Positions 10,660-22,445 of a stretch of DNA of 64,000 bases are shown piece after piece. Every line of letters starts with the position of its first letter. The stretch's first letter is position 1. The stretch spans positions 3,353,836 to 3,417,835 of the forward strand of contig RPFO01000015.1 of NCBI GenBank assembly GCA_009746045.1, given 5' to 3'. The notes under the pieces were generated by a model. That model saw only the letters and a list, made by a program, of their open reading frames with translations. It made no database searches and had not been told where the DNA came from. The translations under genes and the position numbers were made by a program. Source of the stretch: Mesostigma viride (lineage: Eukaryota > Streptophyta > Mesostigmatophyceae > Mesostigmatales > Mesostigmataceae).

Positions 10660-12234
10660 ATTCTTGAACTGTGCAAGCAGCTCTTCATCCAGGGTCGACT
10701 CTTCGATGCTCACCAGAGGCGCACCTTTACGTTCGACCCCTTCCCCAGCCTCCGCCGCCCCCACCTCCAGCAATTCGCCCTCTTTTCCCTCCTTGGACGC
10801 TCCATCGAGAAGCTTTTGCCCCCCAAGCCCCTCACCACCACCTTAACCTCGAATCCTCCATCCGCTCACTCAGGTTAAGGAGACCCTCGAGCAGCACGTG
10901 GCCCCCAGGCGCTGCAGATGTGGCGGCCATGGGCGGCACGCTGAATGCCGAGCTCCCCCTCCTCTCCACCATCTCCACCGCCACCGGCCGCACCCTCCTC
11001 GCCTCCTCCACCGCCACCACCCCCTCCTCCGCCGCCATCACCGCCCAGCTCCGCGACATCGACCAGCGCCTCAAGGACAATGCCATCGCCATCGAGGTCC
11101 TGCAAATCACCGCAGGCCTCACCGCCCAGGCGGTGAAGGACATTGCCGCCAAGCCAGCCCTCGCCGGCCCGGCTGGCGATGCTCCTCCCACCCAGACCTG
11201 GGCGGACATGCTTAAGCAACCGCACCACCTCCACCACCTCCACCATCGCGGCACAGCTCCAGCAGCAGAAGCTCGAACTCCGCGAGGAGGCCGAGCTCGC
11301 CAAGCGCAGCCTTAATGCCATACTCAAGAACTTCGACATGGAGGAAGGTGAGAATTCCGAGAAGCTTGCACGTGCGTTTGAGAGCAAAATCCTTGATCGC
11401 ATGGGCCTTGCCACTTGGTGAGATTAAGCTGGTCGCCCACCGCCTTCCCCGCGCACGGGGTAAGGCAGGGGCCGCGCCCCCGCTTCTTCTCATCTTTAAG
11501 AGCCCAGCGGACAAGATTTCATTTCTCAGACGCCCCAATCGGCTCGAGAACACTCCCTTCACCGTGGACGACGACTTGACCCTGGCACAGCAACAACGGC
11601 GACGGGAGCTATGGCCGACCTATACCTCCAGCTCCGGCAGACCAAGGCGGGCCAGCCGGTGTACTGGAAGGGGGCGGCCATCTACGTCGGCCACAAGCCC
11701 TGGCACGCGACCCCAGCAACCACCGCGGCCCCAGCGACTCCAGACGCCCCAGCTTAGGGGAATACAGCAGTAGTAGTGTAAAATAGTTAGACAGTGGCCT
11801 TGTACATGCACGCCTACTGCAGGCACTATACCAGCTGACTTATGAACATTAATTAGTCATGTACATGTGTGCCCATGACGCGCCAGTGACACACCAGATG
11901 ATGCCTAGCTTTATTATTTAGCAGTATGCTGTGACTACGCAGAGAGCCACTCTCCGCTGAGAAGCCATGCCTTAGCTTTTGTATAGCCACGTTGATCTTC
12001 CCTCCCCATGACAGGCTCCCCCTTAGCTGGGCATAGCTTGATAGATCATGGGGGTGCAGGTGCCCTGGTGCACCTCGAGCAAGGGTCGTTTACATTCCCA
12101 CCCTTGCAGGAAGTAGCTTAGAATGTATTAAAAGCCATATGCCCCTTCTCTGGGATATGTGCTACATTTACTCCCAACAGAGGTATGTTCCTAATTAATT
12201 AATTAATTAATTAATTAATTAACTAATTAATTAA
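10660..12234 (+). mobile_element. half-LINE D, copy 1 (ORF1-only retroelement)
   Basis: The element consists of an ORF1-type gene followed directly by a LINE-style 3' end, with no endonuclease or reverse transcriptase. The 3' region (11758-12200) includes CTCCCAACAGAG, a weakened version of the CAAC-loop hairpin, then a (TTAA)n tail at 12192-12234. A second copy at 31418-33105 has the same gene, the same 3' region and a clean target duplication, so the layout is a real element and not a deletion of one copy. The 5' border is approximate. Movement presumably depends on a LINE reverse transcriptase that recognises the shared tail. Confidence 0.75.
10671..11757 (+). pseudogene. ORF1-like protein of half-LINE D
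   Basis: The N-terminal third is Pro/Ala-rich and low-complexity. Residues around TAQLRDIDQRLKDNAIAIEV form a likely coiled coil. After a frameshift near 11225 comes ELREEAELAKRSLNAILKNF, then after another near 11420 LVAHRLPRARGK, then a C-terminal part with TVDDDLTLAQQQRRRELW. The last pattern (acidic residues, D-L-T, then a basic helix) is the C-terminal domain of L1-type ORF1 RNA-binding proteins, and ILKNFDMEEG occupies the place of the first RRM strand. A final frameshift restores LRQTKAGQPVYWKGA up to the stop near 11757. ORF1 proteins coat LINE RNA. The frameshifts make this copy inactive as read. Confidence 0.65.
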
Positions 12235-12876
12235 TCATGGTCGTGCCACCCGACAGCCAATGAAATTCTCGCGAAAACTGGCGAGATCTACCTGCCGCCA
12301 TCGCCGTCGTCTTTACCTTAGTCCCGCGAAAATGCCTGATTTCAGTGGTACATATTTGTTTGCAGCTGTCACAAAAAAGATCGAAAAAATACCAGGATTT
12401 TTTCTTGAGTTAGAACTACGGGATGTAAGGAGTCATCGAGAAGCCGGAGTCTGCCCAACTTTGGCTGGACTGCCTGGCGCTCGAGGCTCGGGCGGTTGGT
12501 CTAGAAATCAGCCCCAAAACGGAGGCCCTGGCCCTCGGCATGGCAGGGCCCCCACCCACACTCCGCCTCTTAGGCGACACCGAGGTCAACTACCCTACTT
12601 CAGGCCGCTTCAAGCTGCTCGGCAGTTGGCTTCCCGACTGCATGCGAGGATGACCTGACGACACGGATCAGCATGGCGTGGGCGCACCTCCATGACCACC
12701 GCCGCTGGTGGAGCAACCCCACCCTACCCCGGATCGTCAAGCGTGACCTCTTCAAGGTCGTCATTCTGACGATCCTGACCTACGGCGCCGAGACCTGGAC
12801 ACTGACGCAGGAGCTGGAGCAACGACTCGACGGCAACGTCACCAAGATGCTGCGCAAGGCCCTTAACATCCCCTTT

Positions 12877-13172
12877 AATTAATTGATTAATTAAAACATG
12901 TGCTCCCGTTGGGGAGTCACGGAGCACCGGAACTGCTTTTAATCCCTGCTGTGTGTGCACAACAGGAGAAAGGGCAGAGACCCCCAGTCTCCTTCATGCC
13001 TAAGGCATGCCACAGCTGCATTCGGGCACGCTATAGCTAAACGGACATGCTAACGATCCGGCAATCTGTGGGTGCAATAAGACCCAATTGTGAGCATCAT
13101 TATTCATTGGCATAGCGAGGAGCGTGGGCAAGTAATCTGATCATAGCCAGGAGACACGTAGCCAGGACGAAT
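12877..13172 (-). mobile_element. 296-bp SINE-like insertion with LINE-A tail
   Basis: The insertion is flanked by the 9-bp duplication ATCCCCTTT (12868-12876 and 13173-13181); uninterrupted copies of the site are visible at 33445 and, in variant form, 16764. On the minus strand it ends in the CTCCC-CAAC-GGGAG hairpin (plus-strand 12903-12916) and an AATTAATT tail, the same 3' end as LINE families A and B. The remaining 250 bp show no coding sequence. It may be a SINE or an extremely truncated LINE; I did not find Pol III boxes with confidence. Confidence 0.75.
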
Positions 13173-13540
13173 ATCCCCTTTGGTTTGCACATTAGTAATG
13201 AGGATTTGTACGCTGATTTGCCCTATGTTTCCCACATTATTAGGCACAGGCGCCTGGGCCTAGCCGGGCACCTGGCCCGCACTGATCAGGTAGACACATC
13301 AGATAGACTAGCTGGCACCAAGCCCGCCCAGCCTGGCTGGGCGATATGTCCTCACCTGGCGTGCCCCAGACCAGGCCGCGCGCGGCAGGGCCGCCACCCG
13401 TGGACTTTTCGTGATCGGACTCGGCATGGACATGTGCTACACTAGACGTGACGGGCTCAGTCACACCCGGGCAGCCTCCTGGTTTGTCTGTAATATGGAG
13501 GCAGATGGTACGCAAGGATAGATGGCAAGTAGTGATGAAG

Positions 13541-14251
13541 TGGGCCGCGGGGGCTGCATGTATGCGCCGCGCCTAACTGAAAGCAATGCCAACACCCCCC
13601 TACTTGAGCAACTACTCACTGAGGGGGACTTGACTGCTGCCAATACGCTGTTTGCTAAACCACCTGATGCACTAGTGACCTTTGTGGGCCCCATGCGCAG
13701 GGCGGCTGGCTCGATGCTCCCTCGGCGGCGATGTGTATGCTTGGACTACATACTTATGCGCAAGTGCTGGCGCTCTTCCGTCATCGATGCCCGTACGCTG
13801 ACCACCCCCAGTGTCGCATCGGATCACCGCATGGTCACCGCAACCTTGCGCCTACGTCTTCAGGCCCCTGCGCGCCGCCGCCCCCGGCCCCGCCCTGACT
13901 GGACCTGCTTACGCCCTGTCTGTGGGCGCAGGGAGAAGTGGTCAGAGGATGACATCCGCCGCAATGCAATCAGGTCTGCCTTCGTGGACGCGCAACCTTT
14001 AATTGATGTACCTGGATGCAGATCGCGGTGTAGATCTCACGCCACCCTACGAACTGTTCATGCGATCGGTGGAGCTTGGCTCTAAGCTTCTCCCCGAGCC
14101 AGCTCGGATGAGGATTACATCCCCATCTAGTGCTTAACGGTTGGGGGATGATGCAGACGATATTTGTTTAAACTTTTGTGCAATTATTTTTCTAATGAGA
14201 TAAGCTAGTACTCCGTGGCATGCCTGTGCGCATGAAACGCAAGTACTTACT
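13541..14251 (+). mobile_element. 711-bp insertion carrying a LINE endonuclease fragment
   Basis: The insertion is flanked by the 11-bp duplication TAGTGATGAAG (13530-13540 and 14252-14262); uninterrupted sites occur at 17121 and 33791. The insert encodes part of an APE-type endonuclease (FAKPPDALVTFVGP, then CLDYILMRKCW, then ASDHRMV, the conserved SDH motif) from about 13560 to 14084, then AT-rich non-coding DNA. It lacks a reverse transcriptase and a TTAA tail, so it is truncated at both ends despite having a clean target duplication. Confidence 0.7.
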
Positions 14252-14434
14252 TAGTGATGAAGGAGACCACCCCCAAGTCTGTGGGGGCTCCGCGTGTGAC
14301 CGCGTATGGCATTCAAGGCGATTCGGGCCGCGGTGCCCACACCCCTGTAGCTAGCTAGGACCTAGATAGCTTACACCATCCATTCCATCCCATGTTCCCC
14401 TACCACTGAGGACTCATGCTCACGTGACGCAGTC

Positions 14435-16377
14435 GTTGAAAATTTGCCCCGTTTCTCAAATTCATAATTTCTTAGAGATAGGTAGAGATAGAGGTAGGTT
14501 GAAATTAAATAAGAGGCACGCCTCTATCAAGATATATTATTGGAGGCGAGTTTCTATTGGCGTAAATGTGTAGTATTGTACGACAAGATGTGTAGTATGG
14601 TACGACAAGGGTGACGGAAAAAACTGAAGTCGCGGAAGTGTCGCAAAATTCACGAGTCTCGGTTCTTTACGTGCCGGTGCTGGACTGATAGCTCTGGCAT
14701 TTCAGCAACCGTAGCTCGAGTTACGGTCCTAGGACGTTTTGCTGTACAAGTAACTATTTCAAGTTTGCTTTGTAAGACTAGGGTTAGTTCAAAATTGCGT
14801 GTCCTTTGCGGTCGATCCAAAGGCGACAGCGAATGCGCGTCGCGTCTTTCATGTTGGACGAAGGCAAGACGGCGCGAGCACAGGCACCACCAAAAAAGCC
14901 ACTGGCGGTGGTCGGTAGGTTCGGGAGTGCGGCGATGGCGACAGGGCCACACAGGCATTCAGGGATTCTAACCCGTCTTCAGTTCGCAAAGTTTCCCACA
15001 GTCCTGGTTGAACATATATAAGCACAAAGTCTGTCGAGCGGGTGAATCTGTCCGACGTGATCAAAAAGAGCGCGATGACATGAAAGAAAGCTGGTGGCAG
15101 TGTCAACCGTTAAATTCATAAGGATAGTGGTGGACTATGCAGGGAAGCCTATGCAAGTAACGCCCATGGTGGTCACGACATTGGTTTATAATCTCAAACG
15201 CGGCATTGGTTTATAATCTGCCATGTTTTAGGAATCTGCCACGGTTTTACTGTCCGTCATTTTCATCCAGAAATGTTTTTCAGCCAACCGTCTAATTAGA
15301 AGTTTGATCGTCTATGGTCTTGATTTCTTTGTTTCATCGTCGCCTATGCATCTTGTGTGCAGGCAGAAGGCCATGCAAGGCGAGGTGGACGTGGACGAGG
15401 CTCATGCAAGATGAAGACGAGGCGGTCGATGACGTCGGGGAGACTTTGTACCTTTGTAGTCGGCATTTAGCAAGACACCGATCGTTAAAACTACGGAGGG
15501 TACAAAGCGCCACAAGACCAAGTTTTCTGGCATGTTTGGGTACCCCTGAAATCGGGAAATTAAGCTGGGTTCGACATTCTGTATGAACATTGTATTGACA
15601 AAGAAGATAAAGGAAAAAGTAGGAGATAGATCGAGTATGTTGCATGAATCTCACACATTGTGTCTCAATGCGTACAACTTACTGCAGAAGTGCAGCCGTG
15701 TGCTGGTTCAACGATCATGCAAGGATTAGTCGCGAGCCAAACCTTATGAGGACGCTATCACATATGATGAAGACTGGCCACTTGTCTGCATGGTTGGCAG
15801 GAGGAAACCAAATTCCTGCATGGATGGCAGGAGAGTGTACTATGGAATGGGTCTGGACTATCCCCGTGCGCAATCTGCTTTTCAGATCATGGTAGCGCCA
15901 AAGTTGGGTGACCACTCACTGCATGTGATTGCACGACGGTGCCATAGAGCGAGCGCTGTTATAGTCATGGACGCCATCCTCGATGAGGTGCGACGCCCTC
16001 CGCGCAAGAATTACTTGGATGATGACTCCCTCATTGAGAAAGTGGTACACGACCGCAATAACAATGAGCAGCAGCAACGCCCTATTCGGGTGGACAGCGA
16101 TAGCGAGTCTCATGAGTCTGAACTGGAGCAGAAAACCCAGCACATGTGAATGCAGAAATGCGTGCCATGGGATGATGTGATTTCATGAGGTCCATGTTCA
16201 AACAGATATGCATGTCTAGATATGGTGTGTTTTGATGAGACATACGGCTTCAGCACGAAAGCTTTACCTGGGTGGCTTAAAATGGCTGTGTAACTTTTTT
16301 TTTAAATGAAAAACCACTTAATTTTTGAAAACGAGAAACGAGAAAAATACGCCTCGAGCCAATAGTAGAAGATAATA
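14435..16377. other. unassigned stretch
   Basis: I find no recognised gene here. Two overlapping plus-strand frames (15644-15895 and 15790-16149) give peptides with an acidic end (RVDSDSESHESELEQK); they could be a decayed coding region but match no family I know. A minus-strand frame at 14650-14958 is equally unsupported. Confidence 0.3.
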
Positions 16378-17287
16378 AAGTATGAGGCTCGGGCGGCTGG
16401 TCTAGAAATCAGCCCCAAAACGGAGGCCCTGGCCCTCGGCATGGCAGGGCCCCCACCCACACTCCGCCTCTTAGACGATGCCGAGGTCAACTACCCTCAG
16501 TCCTTCAGGCCGCTTCAAGCTGCTCGGCAGTTGGCTTCCCGACTGCGAGGACGACCTGACGACGCGGATCAGCATGGCGTGGGCGCACCTCCATGACCAC
16601 CGCCGCTGGTGGAGCAACCCCTCCCTACCCCGGATCGTCAAGCGTGACCTCTTCAAGGTCGTCATTCTGACGATCCTGACCTACGGCGCCGAGACCTGGA
16701 CACTGACGCAGGAGCTGGAGCAACGACTCGACGGCGCCGTCACCAAGATGCTGCGCAAGGCCCTTAACATCCGGCCCCTTTGGTTTGCACATTAGTAAGT
16801 AATGAGGATTTGTACGCTGATTTGCCCTATGTTTCCCACATTATTAGGCACAGGCGCCTGGGCGGCTAGCCGGGCACCTGGCCCGCACAGATCAGGTAGA
16901 TACATCAGATAGACTAGCTGGCACCAAGCCCGCCCAGCCTGGGCGATATGTCCTCACCTGGCGTGCCCCCGGCCGCGCGCGGCAGGGCCGCCACCCGTGG
17001 ACTTTTCGTGATAGACTCGGCATGGACATGTGCTACACTAGACGTGACGGGCTCACACCCGGGCAACCTCCTGGTTTTTCTGTAATATGGAGGCAGATGG
17101 TGCGCAAGGATAGATGGCAAGTAGTGATGAAGGAGACCACCCCCAAGCCTGTGGGGGCTCCGCGTGTGACCAAGTATGGCATTCATAGCGATTCGGGCCG
17201 CGGTGCCCACACCCCTGTAACTAGGACCTAGTTAGCTTATACCATCCATTCCATCCAACCAGGCGCGAAAGTATGCCGAGCTATGGC

Positions 17288-17470
17288 TGCCGAGAATGCT
17301 CATAACTTTCGACTCAGGCCATGAAATTTAGTCGAGTTTGTTGCATTCGACTCGTCTTTTGACGACGAACATGCTGATATAATTTCCGGCAGCTATCGTC
17401 CCCGATTTCGTACGTTCTCGACCTCGGCCTGCCCAGCAGATATCGCTATTTTCGACTCGATATGGCGGCA
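17288..17470 (+). promoter_or_regulatory. LINE C 5' UTR / presumed internal promoter region
   Basis: This stretch is shared with 5826-6010 and in part with 6373-6484. It contains a short inverted repeat (CGTCTTTTGACGACG in this copy) followed by GCTGATATAATTTC. Conservation in three copies upstream of ORF1 fits an internal LINE promoter, but there is no direct evidence of transcription. Confidence 0.45.
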
Positions 17471-17532
17471 TTCTCTTCGTGAATAGCACGCCTGCGCCCC
17501 CCGCCCCAGCATTCGACATCTTCCCCGTAGCT

Positions 17533-18749
17533 ATGGAGACCGCTACAACACCTGCCGCCTCAGAAACCCGCTCGCTGGAAGACGTTCTTGCCGCAGCCAT
17601 GCAGCCCTTTCGTCGGCACCGCTCCCGCCGCTCCCAAGAAGCCGCGTACCACGGAAATCACTTCCATGGCCGCCGAGGCTACCCCCACGCCTGCCACCCC
17701 ACCGCCCTCACTGTCTGCTTTAACCAAGTATACAAGCCTCGCCCCCCGCCTGCACCCGGCCGACATTGCGGCAATTTTCACCATGCCGGTCGGCAACGTG
17801 CTGAAAATCCTCAAACTTCGATACGACGCCGACGACATCATCCGCCACCCCACCACTGGCGCAATTGTGGATGACCCCCCCGCGGGGTGGCAGCACTGGG
17901 ACGACAACCAGGTACGCACCTCCTGCCTCTTTACATGCTGCCCTGAACTCTGCAAACCGCTGGCGACCATCGCGGCCGCATCCGACACCTCGGCCGATGC
18001 CGACACCCCTGCCGGCGCAGCCGACTCCACTGAGCTGCAGGCGCTCATCTCTGAGCTCAAGTCTGTGCAAGGTGCGCTCAAGTCTTTGGCTGCTAACTCT
18101 GCTGTCACCCAAGCCACATTGCTGGAATTAAAGGCGGCCATGGCCACCTCCCCCCCCAAGCGGGTCACGTTCGCGGATGCGGCGGGGAAGAACCTGGATG
18201 CCATAGTCGCCCAGGCGGCTAAGTCGGCTGCCACCGCAGTCGCGTCACAGAATGTGGCTCAGCTCCGCCAATGCAATATCATTCTCAAGGATTTTGAGAA
18301 GGGCAAGCATGACACCGCACGCGCACTTACCGAGGCCTTGCGGGGACCCGCGTTCTTGGGGGTGCTGCAGCTGCGGGATCACGTGACCATTGAAAGGGCC
18401 ATTCGCCTGCCAGGCCCAGCTGGCCTGGTTTTGGTCACCATGGCCAATGTGAACGACCAGAAACGGGTCATGGGCGCCCGTCGCCTGCTCAAGGGCAGCC
18501 CCATGGATCAGCATGGACGAGGACTACACCCCTGCACAGCTGGCGGCAAGGAGCAAGCTCTGGAATCACGCGAAGGTTGTGGCCATCCGGCAGGGGTACG
18601 TACCGGGGGGGAAGCGTGTGCAGATGCGTCTGAAGTCGGATGGTCGCTGGGTTGCCTCCTTTGACGGTGTTGAGATTAACACCACGGGTGTAGAGTCTCG
18701 TAGTGAGTCTCGTGGTGAGAAGCGTGCTGCCCCTGGTGGTTACCAGTAG
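17533..18749 (+). pseudogene. LINE C ORF1 RNA-binding protein
   Basis: The likely start is ATG at 17533 (METATTPAASETRS); a frameshift near 17610 leads to the main frame, whose first in-frame ATG is 17666. The protein has an Ala/Pro/Thr-rich N-terminus, a predicted coiled coil around TELQALISELKSVQGALKSL, a basic VTFADAAGKNL segment, an RRM-like part (CNIILKDFEKGKHD, then IERAIRLPGPAGLVLVTM) and, after a frameshift near 18512, a C-terminal domain MDEDYTPAQLAARSKLWNHA. The last matches the D-x-T-P-x-Q basic-helix signature of L1 ORF1 proteins. Its role is to bind LINE RNA and form the retrotransposition particle. Two frameshifts make it inactive as written. Confidence 0.7.
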
Positions 18750-18825
18750 GTAGACAACCCCACTCGTCGGCTCGCGGCTAACAGGCTTCAGGGACAGCCT
18801 CGAAATAGTCCCCCGTTCCACTACC

Positions 18826-19546
18826 ATGCATCGACCTACCAGTCGACTGAGACACATGGTGGTGCCGGTATCTCGGGCTAGAACGACAGCTCTCAGCAGC
18901 CAGATTAGCAACACCCAACGCATGCTAGATTTTCTACGCCTCTGCGTTGCGCAAGCATCCCCGAATACCCAGAGCAGGCGGCAGGCTCGCATCCTACGCC
19001 TGCAGGACAAAATCAATGCGATGAAAAGCACTATTTCCTCCGCTTCCCTTCCCCCCTCCGTTCCACCCCCACCTCCACCCCCCGCCGCATCCACCCCCAT
19101 CATCCATCGCCGTTCTCCCCTGGTGGGCCAGCAGGCATCCTTGGCCCTTGCCACTTTCAACACACGCACATTGCTAGCAGATGACGACCATAGCTGCCGG
19201 GTAGAGGAGCTTGTCGCATTTTGCATTGCACATCGTGTATCTATTCTAGGCGTGCAGGAGCACCGTCGCCAGGTGCCATTTGGCACGGTGAGCACTAACC
19301 GCCTTGCAGGCGGTTGGCGTTTCTACTTCGCTGGAAGTGGGACGCCAGGCCAAGGTGGTGTTGGTCTTTTGTGCTCGCCGTTGGCAGTTGCTAGCCTCAG
19401 TTTCTAACACCACGCCTTATGGTAGCACATTTCACCTCCGTCGAAGGGCGGTCTAAACACCACCTCACGGTAGGGGTGGGCTATGCACCCCATAGTGGTC
19501 TGCCTGAGTCGGAACGCAAGGAGTTCTTCGAGTCCTTGCATAGCCT
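18826..19546 (+). pseudogene. LINE C ORF2, part 1: APE endonuclease N-terminal half
   Basis: From ATG 18826 the frame runs through a Pro-rich linker into the endonuclease: LALATFNTRTLL (the catalytic N motif), ILGVQEHRRQ (the E motif) and GTPGQGGVGLL. A frameshift near 19405 moves it to HLTVGVGYAPHSG and ERKEFFESLHSL, where the CACTA element cuts it at base 19546. Family B shows the same domain at 48.6-49.0 kb and 46.3-46.9 kb. The enzyme nicks target DNA to prime reverse transcription. Confidence 0.8.
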
Positions 19547-19576
19547 CACTAGGAACTCGGTTGCCGTAAAAAATAC

Positions 19577-19905
19577 CACTTTTATCACTTTTTATCACTT
19601 TTTATCACTTTTTATCACTTTTTACCACCCAAAACCACCCAAAAGGTGGTATAAAGTGGTAAAAAGTGATAAAAAGTGGTAAAAAGTGATAAAAAGTGAT
19701 AAAAAGTGATAAAAAGTGATAAAAAAAGCGACTTTTACCACCTAAAACACGGCCACGGAGGTGGTAAAAGTGGTAAAAGGTGGAAAACGGTGGTAAAAAG
19801 TGGTAAAAAGTGGTAAAAAGTGGTAAAAAGTGATAAAAAGTGGTAAAAGTGGTAAAAGTGGCCAAAGTGGTAAAAAGAACACCACGACGAGCACAAAAGT
19901 GGTAA
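19577..19905. repeat. left subterminal decamer array of the CACTA element
   Basis: About 330 bp of TTTTTATCAC / TTTTTACCAC units, first in one orientation and from about 19645 in the other (GTGGTAAAAA, GTGATAAAAA). Such repeats are where the element-encoded DNA-binding protein attaches in En/Spm elements. Reading frames across them (YHFLSLF repeats) are artefacts. Confidence 0.85.
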
Positions 19906-19965
19906 AAAATGCAAGGGCTGAACCGACAACAAGTCAGTTTAGGCCCAAACAATGAATGATGCATC

Positions 19966-19971
19966 TTTATT
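19966..19971 (-). terminator. AATAAA polyadenylation signal of the CACTA transposase
   Basis: AATAAA on the minus strand, about 75 bases past the transposase stop codon and just inside the left subterminal array. It is the right distance for the 3' end of this transcript. Confidence 0.6.
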
Positions 19972-20214
19972 CAACATAATATCGGCATGATTACACTTGT
20001 GTGCAGCATCTAATGAGGCCGCAAAATGCTGGCGCAGCAGCATCAATCAGAATCATCCTTGGCATCACTACCGTTAAAATCACTGTCGTTCCCCTCGTTG
20101 CTAGAGGTTTGTTCTCTATAGTCCCTGACCGTGCGCGCGCGTGCACTTGTGCGCAACGGGGGCATGGGCTCCTTCCCCTTGTGTGATGCAGACGCCAAAG
20201 CCTCAGATTTCTTC

Positions 20215-20470
20215 TTTCTCTTGCGAGGCGGGGCTGCGCGTGAGGGCTCTGCCGCCGTGGTTGCCGGCGCGGGCTGCCGTTCAGCGGGCGGCTTCTTTTT
20301 CTTGCGAGGCGGGGCTGCGCGTGAAGGTCCTGCCGCCGTGGTTGCCGGCGCGGGCTGCCGTTCATCGGGCGGCTTCTTTTTCTTGCGCGGCGGGGCTGCG
20401 CGTGAAGGTCGTGCCGCCGTGCTTGATGGCGCGGGCGACGGATCAGCGGGCGGCGGTTCAGCGGGCGGCC
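20215..20470 (-). repeat. three tandem 81-bp coding repeats in the transposase C-terminus
   Basis: An 81-bp unit repeats about three times and encodes AAPPRKKKKPP followed by ERQPAPATTAA with substitutions. It gives a basic, disordered tail that could bind DNA or direct nuclear import. Confidence 0.75.
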
Positions 20471-22372
20471 GTTCAGCGGGCGGCTCAGGTGGGAAGTACC
20501 TGATGTCTTCCTGCCACCTTGTCGCCGTGCTTTGGAAAAACTCGTTCTCCAAAGCCCACCCGGTTGCCAGGTGACGGGGCAGCTTGCAGTGAATGACCGA
20601 AAGCTGGGGCTGATGCCGTGGGTCCAGCACAAACCCAACAGAGCTAACAGATGTTGGCCACACTAGCTTTGCCGTGCGTGGTGCCTCGGCGCTGCGGACC
20701 AACACCAAGCGTTGATCCCGAATGTAAGCCACCTCCGATGCATCGAAAAGCTCTACTCTCAGCACAAGCTGTTGAGTCCACTGCCCCACCGGCTGCACCA
20801 GCTTCGCCACGAGAATGTGGGTCAGGTAGCCGTACTGAGTGCTGCTTCCCTCCTTATGGTAGGCTACACCACAGTTTGCAGTCCGCCATGCTTGCTTCCT
20901 GTCAGCTTCTTTTGTCCGGTCATTGAAACCGTACAAGTGCACCCTATCATACTCCTCAGCCTTGAGCTGCACGCCGGCTGCTGCAGCCTGGACAAGCTCC
21001 GGGACCAGCGGCTGCTGGTTGAGTCCGATCCAATCTTTGAGCCATGAGAGGTCGCTGCACAAGGGCCGCCTGCATGCACATCATATACAAAGCAAGATAG
21101 CAATGCAAGAAAAAAAAAATTAGAATAACGGCAGTAGTCCTTGGAAATCAGATGAAGTTCCATATACTGAAAGAAAATCAGCTCAAAGAATAATAGCAAC
21201 TTACAATAATAGGACAGCGGCGTCTTACCAGTAGGCCTCATCGCCGTTGACTTCGGGATCTTTGTACTCCGCATTGGGCAGCGCATACTCCAACAAAATC
21301 GAGCCCACTTCATCAGATTCCGCGGCGGTGAAAGTGTAGAAATTCTTGCGGCTGCGCCCCCCCAACTCGACCTTCTTGGACGGGTCTGCGTGGATGACGT
21401 CCCAGATGTAGTAGCGGTCTTTTGGCTGAAAGAAAAAAAGAAAGCAAACAAGACATTGCAAGCAGCGCACACAAATATGCACAGAAATTAGCTGCATGCA
21501 GCACAAGACCGGGCCACAAGCAGCGCGTACATAACACTAAATCTGCACACAAATCCATAAAAAAAAAAAATCGGTCACTAGCGTGTACTTACCATCCCGG
21601 TTTTCACCATGTGATAGGCCAGATGGGTCAGCGCCTCAGACTTGCGATATGCTCCGTCCATGGAGCACTCCACATTGACGTTGGACAGCTTAGCTTTCGT
21701 GATGGCCCCCATCATCCGCTCGCCCGACGCCATGGTGCGGGTGTCACATCGACCCAACAAGGGGATTTGCTGGGCCAGGTGGGCCATCATATGAACAGAT
21801 TTTGCCATCTCAGACGCTGGCGCTATACGCTCCATCGCCACTGCAGCAAGCAAAAACATCTCGCCGCAGTCATCCAACTGCTGCTGAGTCGCCGGGCCGC
21901 TAGAAAACACAAAGTCCCAGGCCGCTGATTGAAGGAGAAATGCTTGCCGTGCATCGTCATCTAACCGCCCACGCAAGATGGTCGGGAGTTGCTTGCAAAA
22001 GTAGAGGATCTTGTCACGCGTCTTGGATTTTTCAGTACTCTTCGCATCGCAGAGCAAGCCACTGATCCGGCCGGTGAAGTAGTCGGGTAGGCTATGCGCC
22101 ATGATGTCATCGAGACCTGCGCATTACAACCACACGCAAAAAAATAACACATAGTAGTAACACGACAGCCGAAAAAAATAGTCAGTCCTATGTAAATCAC
22201 ACAGACCATAGTCAGTCCTACATATTAAATTTCCAAATTACGGGAAAAATAAAAACCCAATGTCACACTTACGCTTGATATCAGCCTTTTCCTCAGCCGT
22301 CAGCTGGAACCCGGGGCGCGGTGCTGGCGCCCTCTTCTTCTTGCGGCCTTTCTTCGGTGGACTTTGGTGGTC

Positions 22373-22445
22373 TCCCTCCGGTGGTGGGTCTCCCTCCGGT
22401 GGTGGGTCTCCCTCCGGTGGTGGGTCTCCCTCCGGTGGAGGGTCT
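22373..22445 (-). repeat. 18-bp coding repeat (EGDPPP)4
   Basis: Four tandem copies of an 18-bp unit encode EGDPPP in a short linker exon of the transposase, followed by a basic patch PPKKGRKKKR. Confidence 0.85.

Larger units (their letters stand above)
12435..14434 (+). mobile_element. LINE family E, copy E1, interrupted twice
   Basis: This is a 5'-truncated LINE 3' part. It encodes the RT C-terminus (LEISPKTEALALGM, RFKLLGSWLPDC, YGAETWTLTQELEQ) and, after the first insertion, the region HISNEDLYADLPYVSHIIRH. It is split by insertions at 12877-13172 and 13541-14251, and ends in CCCACTGAGGAC and half of a CACGTGAC palindrome, without the TTAA tail seen in copies E2 and E3. Removing both inserts restores sequence collinear with E2 and E3. 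Confidence 0.8.

Noticed and set aside
14650-16149. Possible genes in the 14.6-16.2 kb stretch
   Set aside because: The frames overlap, are short, carry no domain, and have no convincing splice structure.
19605-19964. Phe/Tyr/His/Leu repeat protein
   Set aside because: Translation of the CACTA subterminal decamer array; there is no start or family support.
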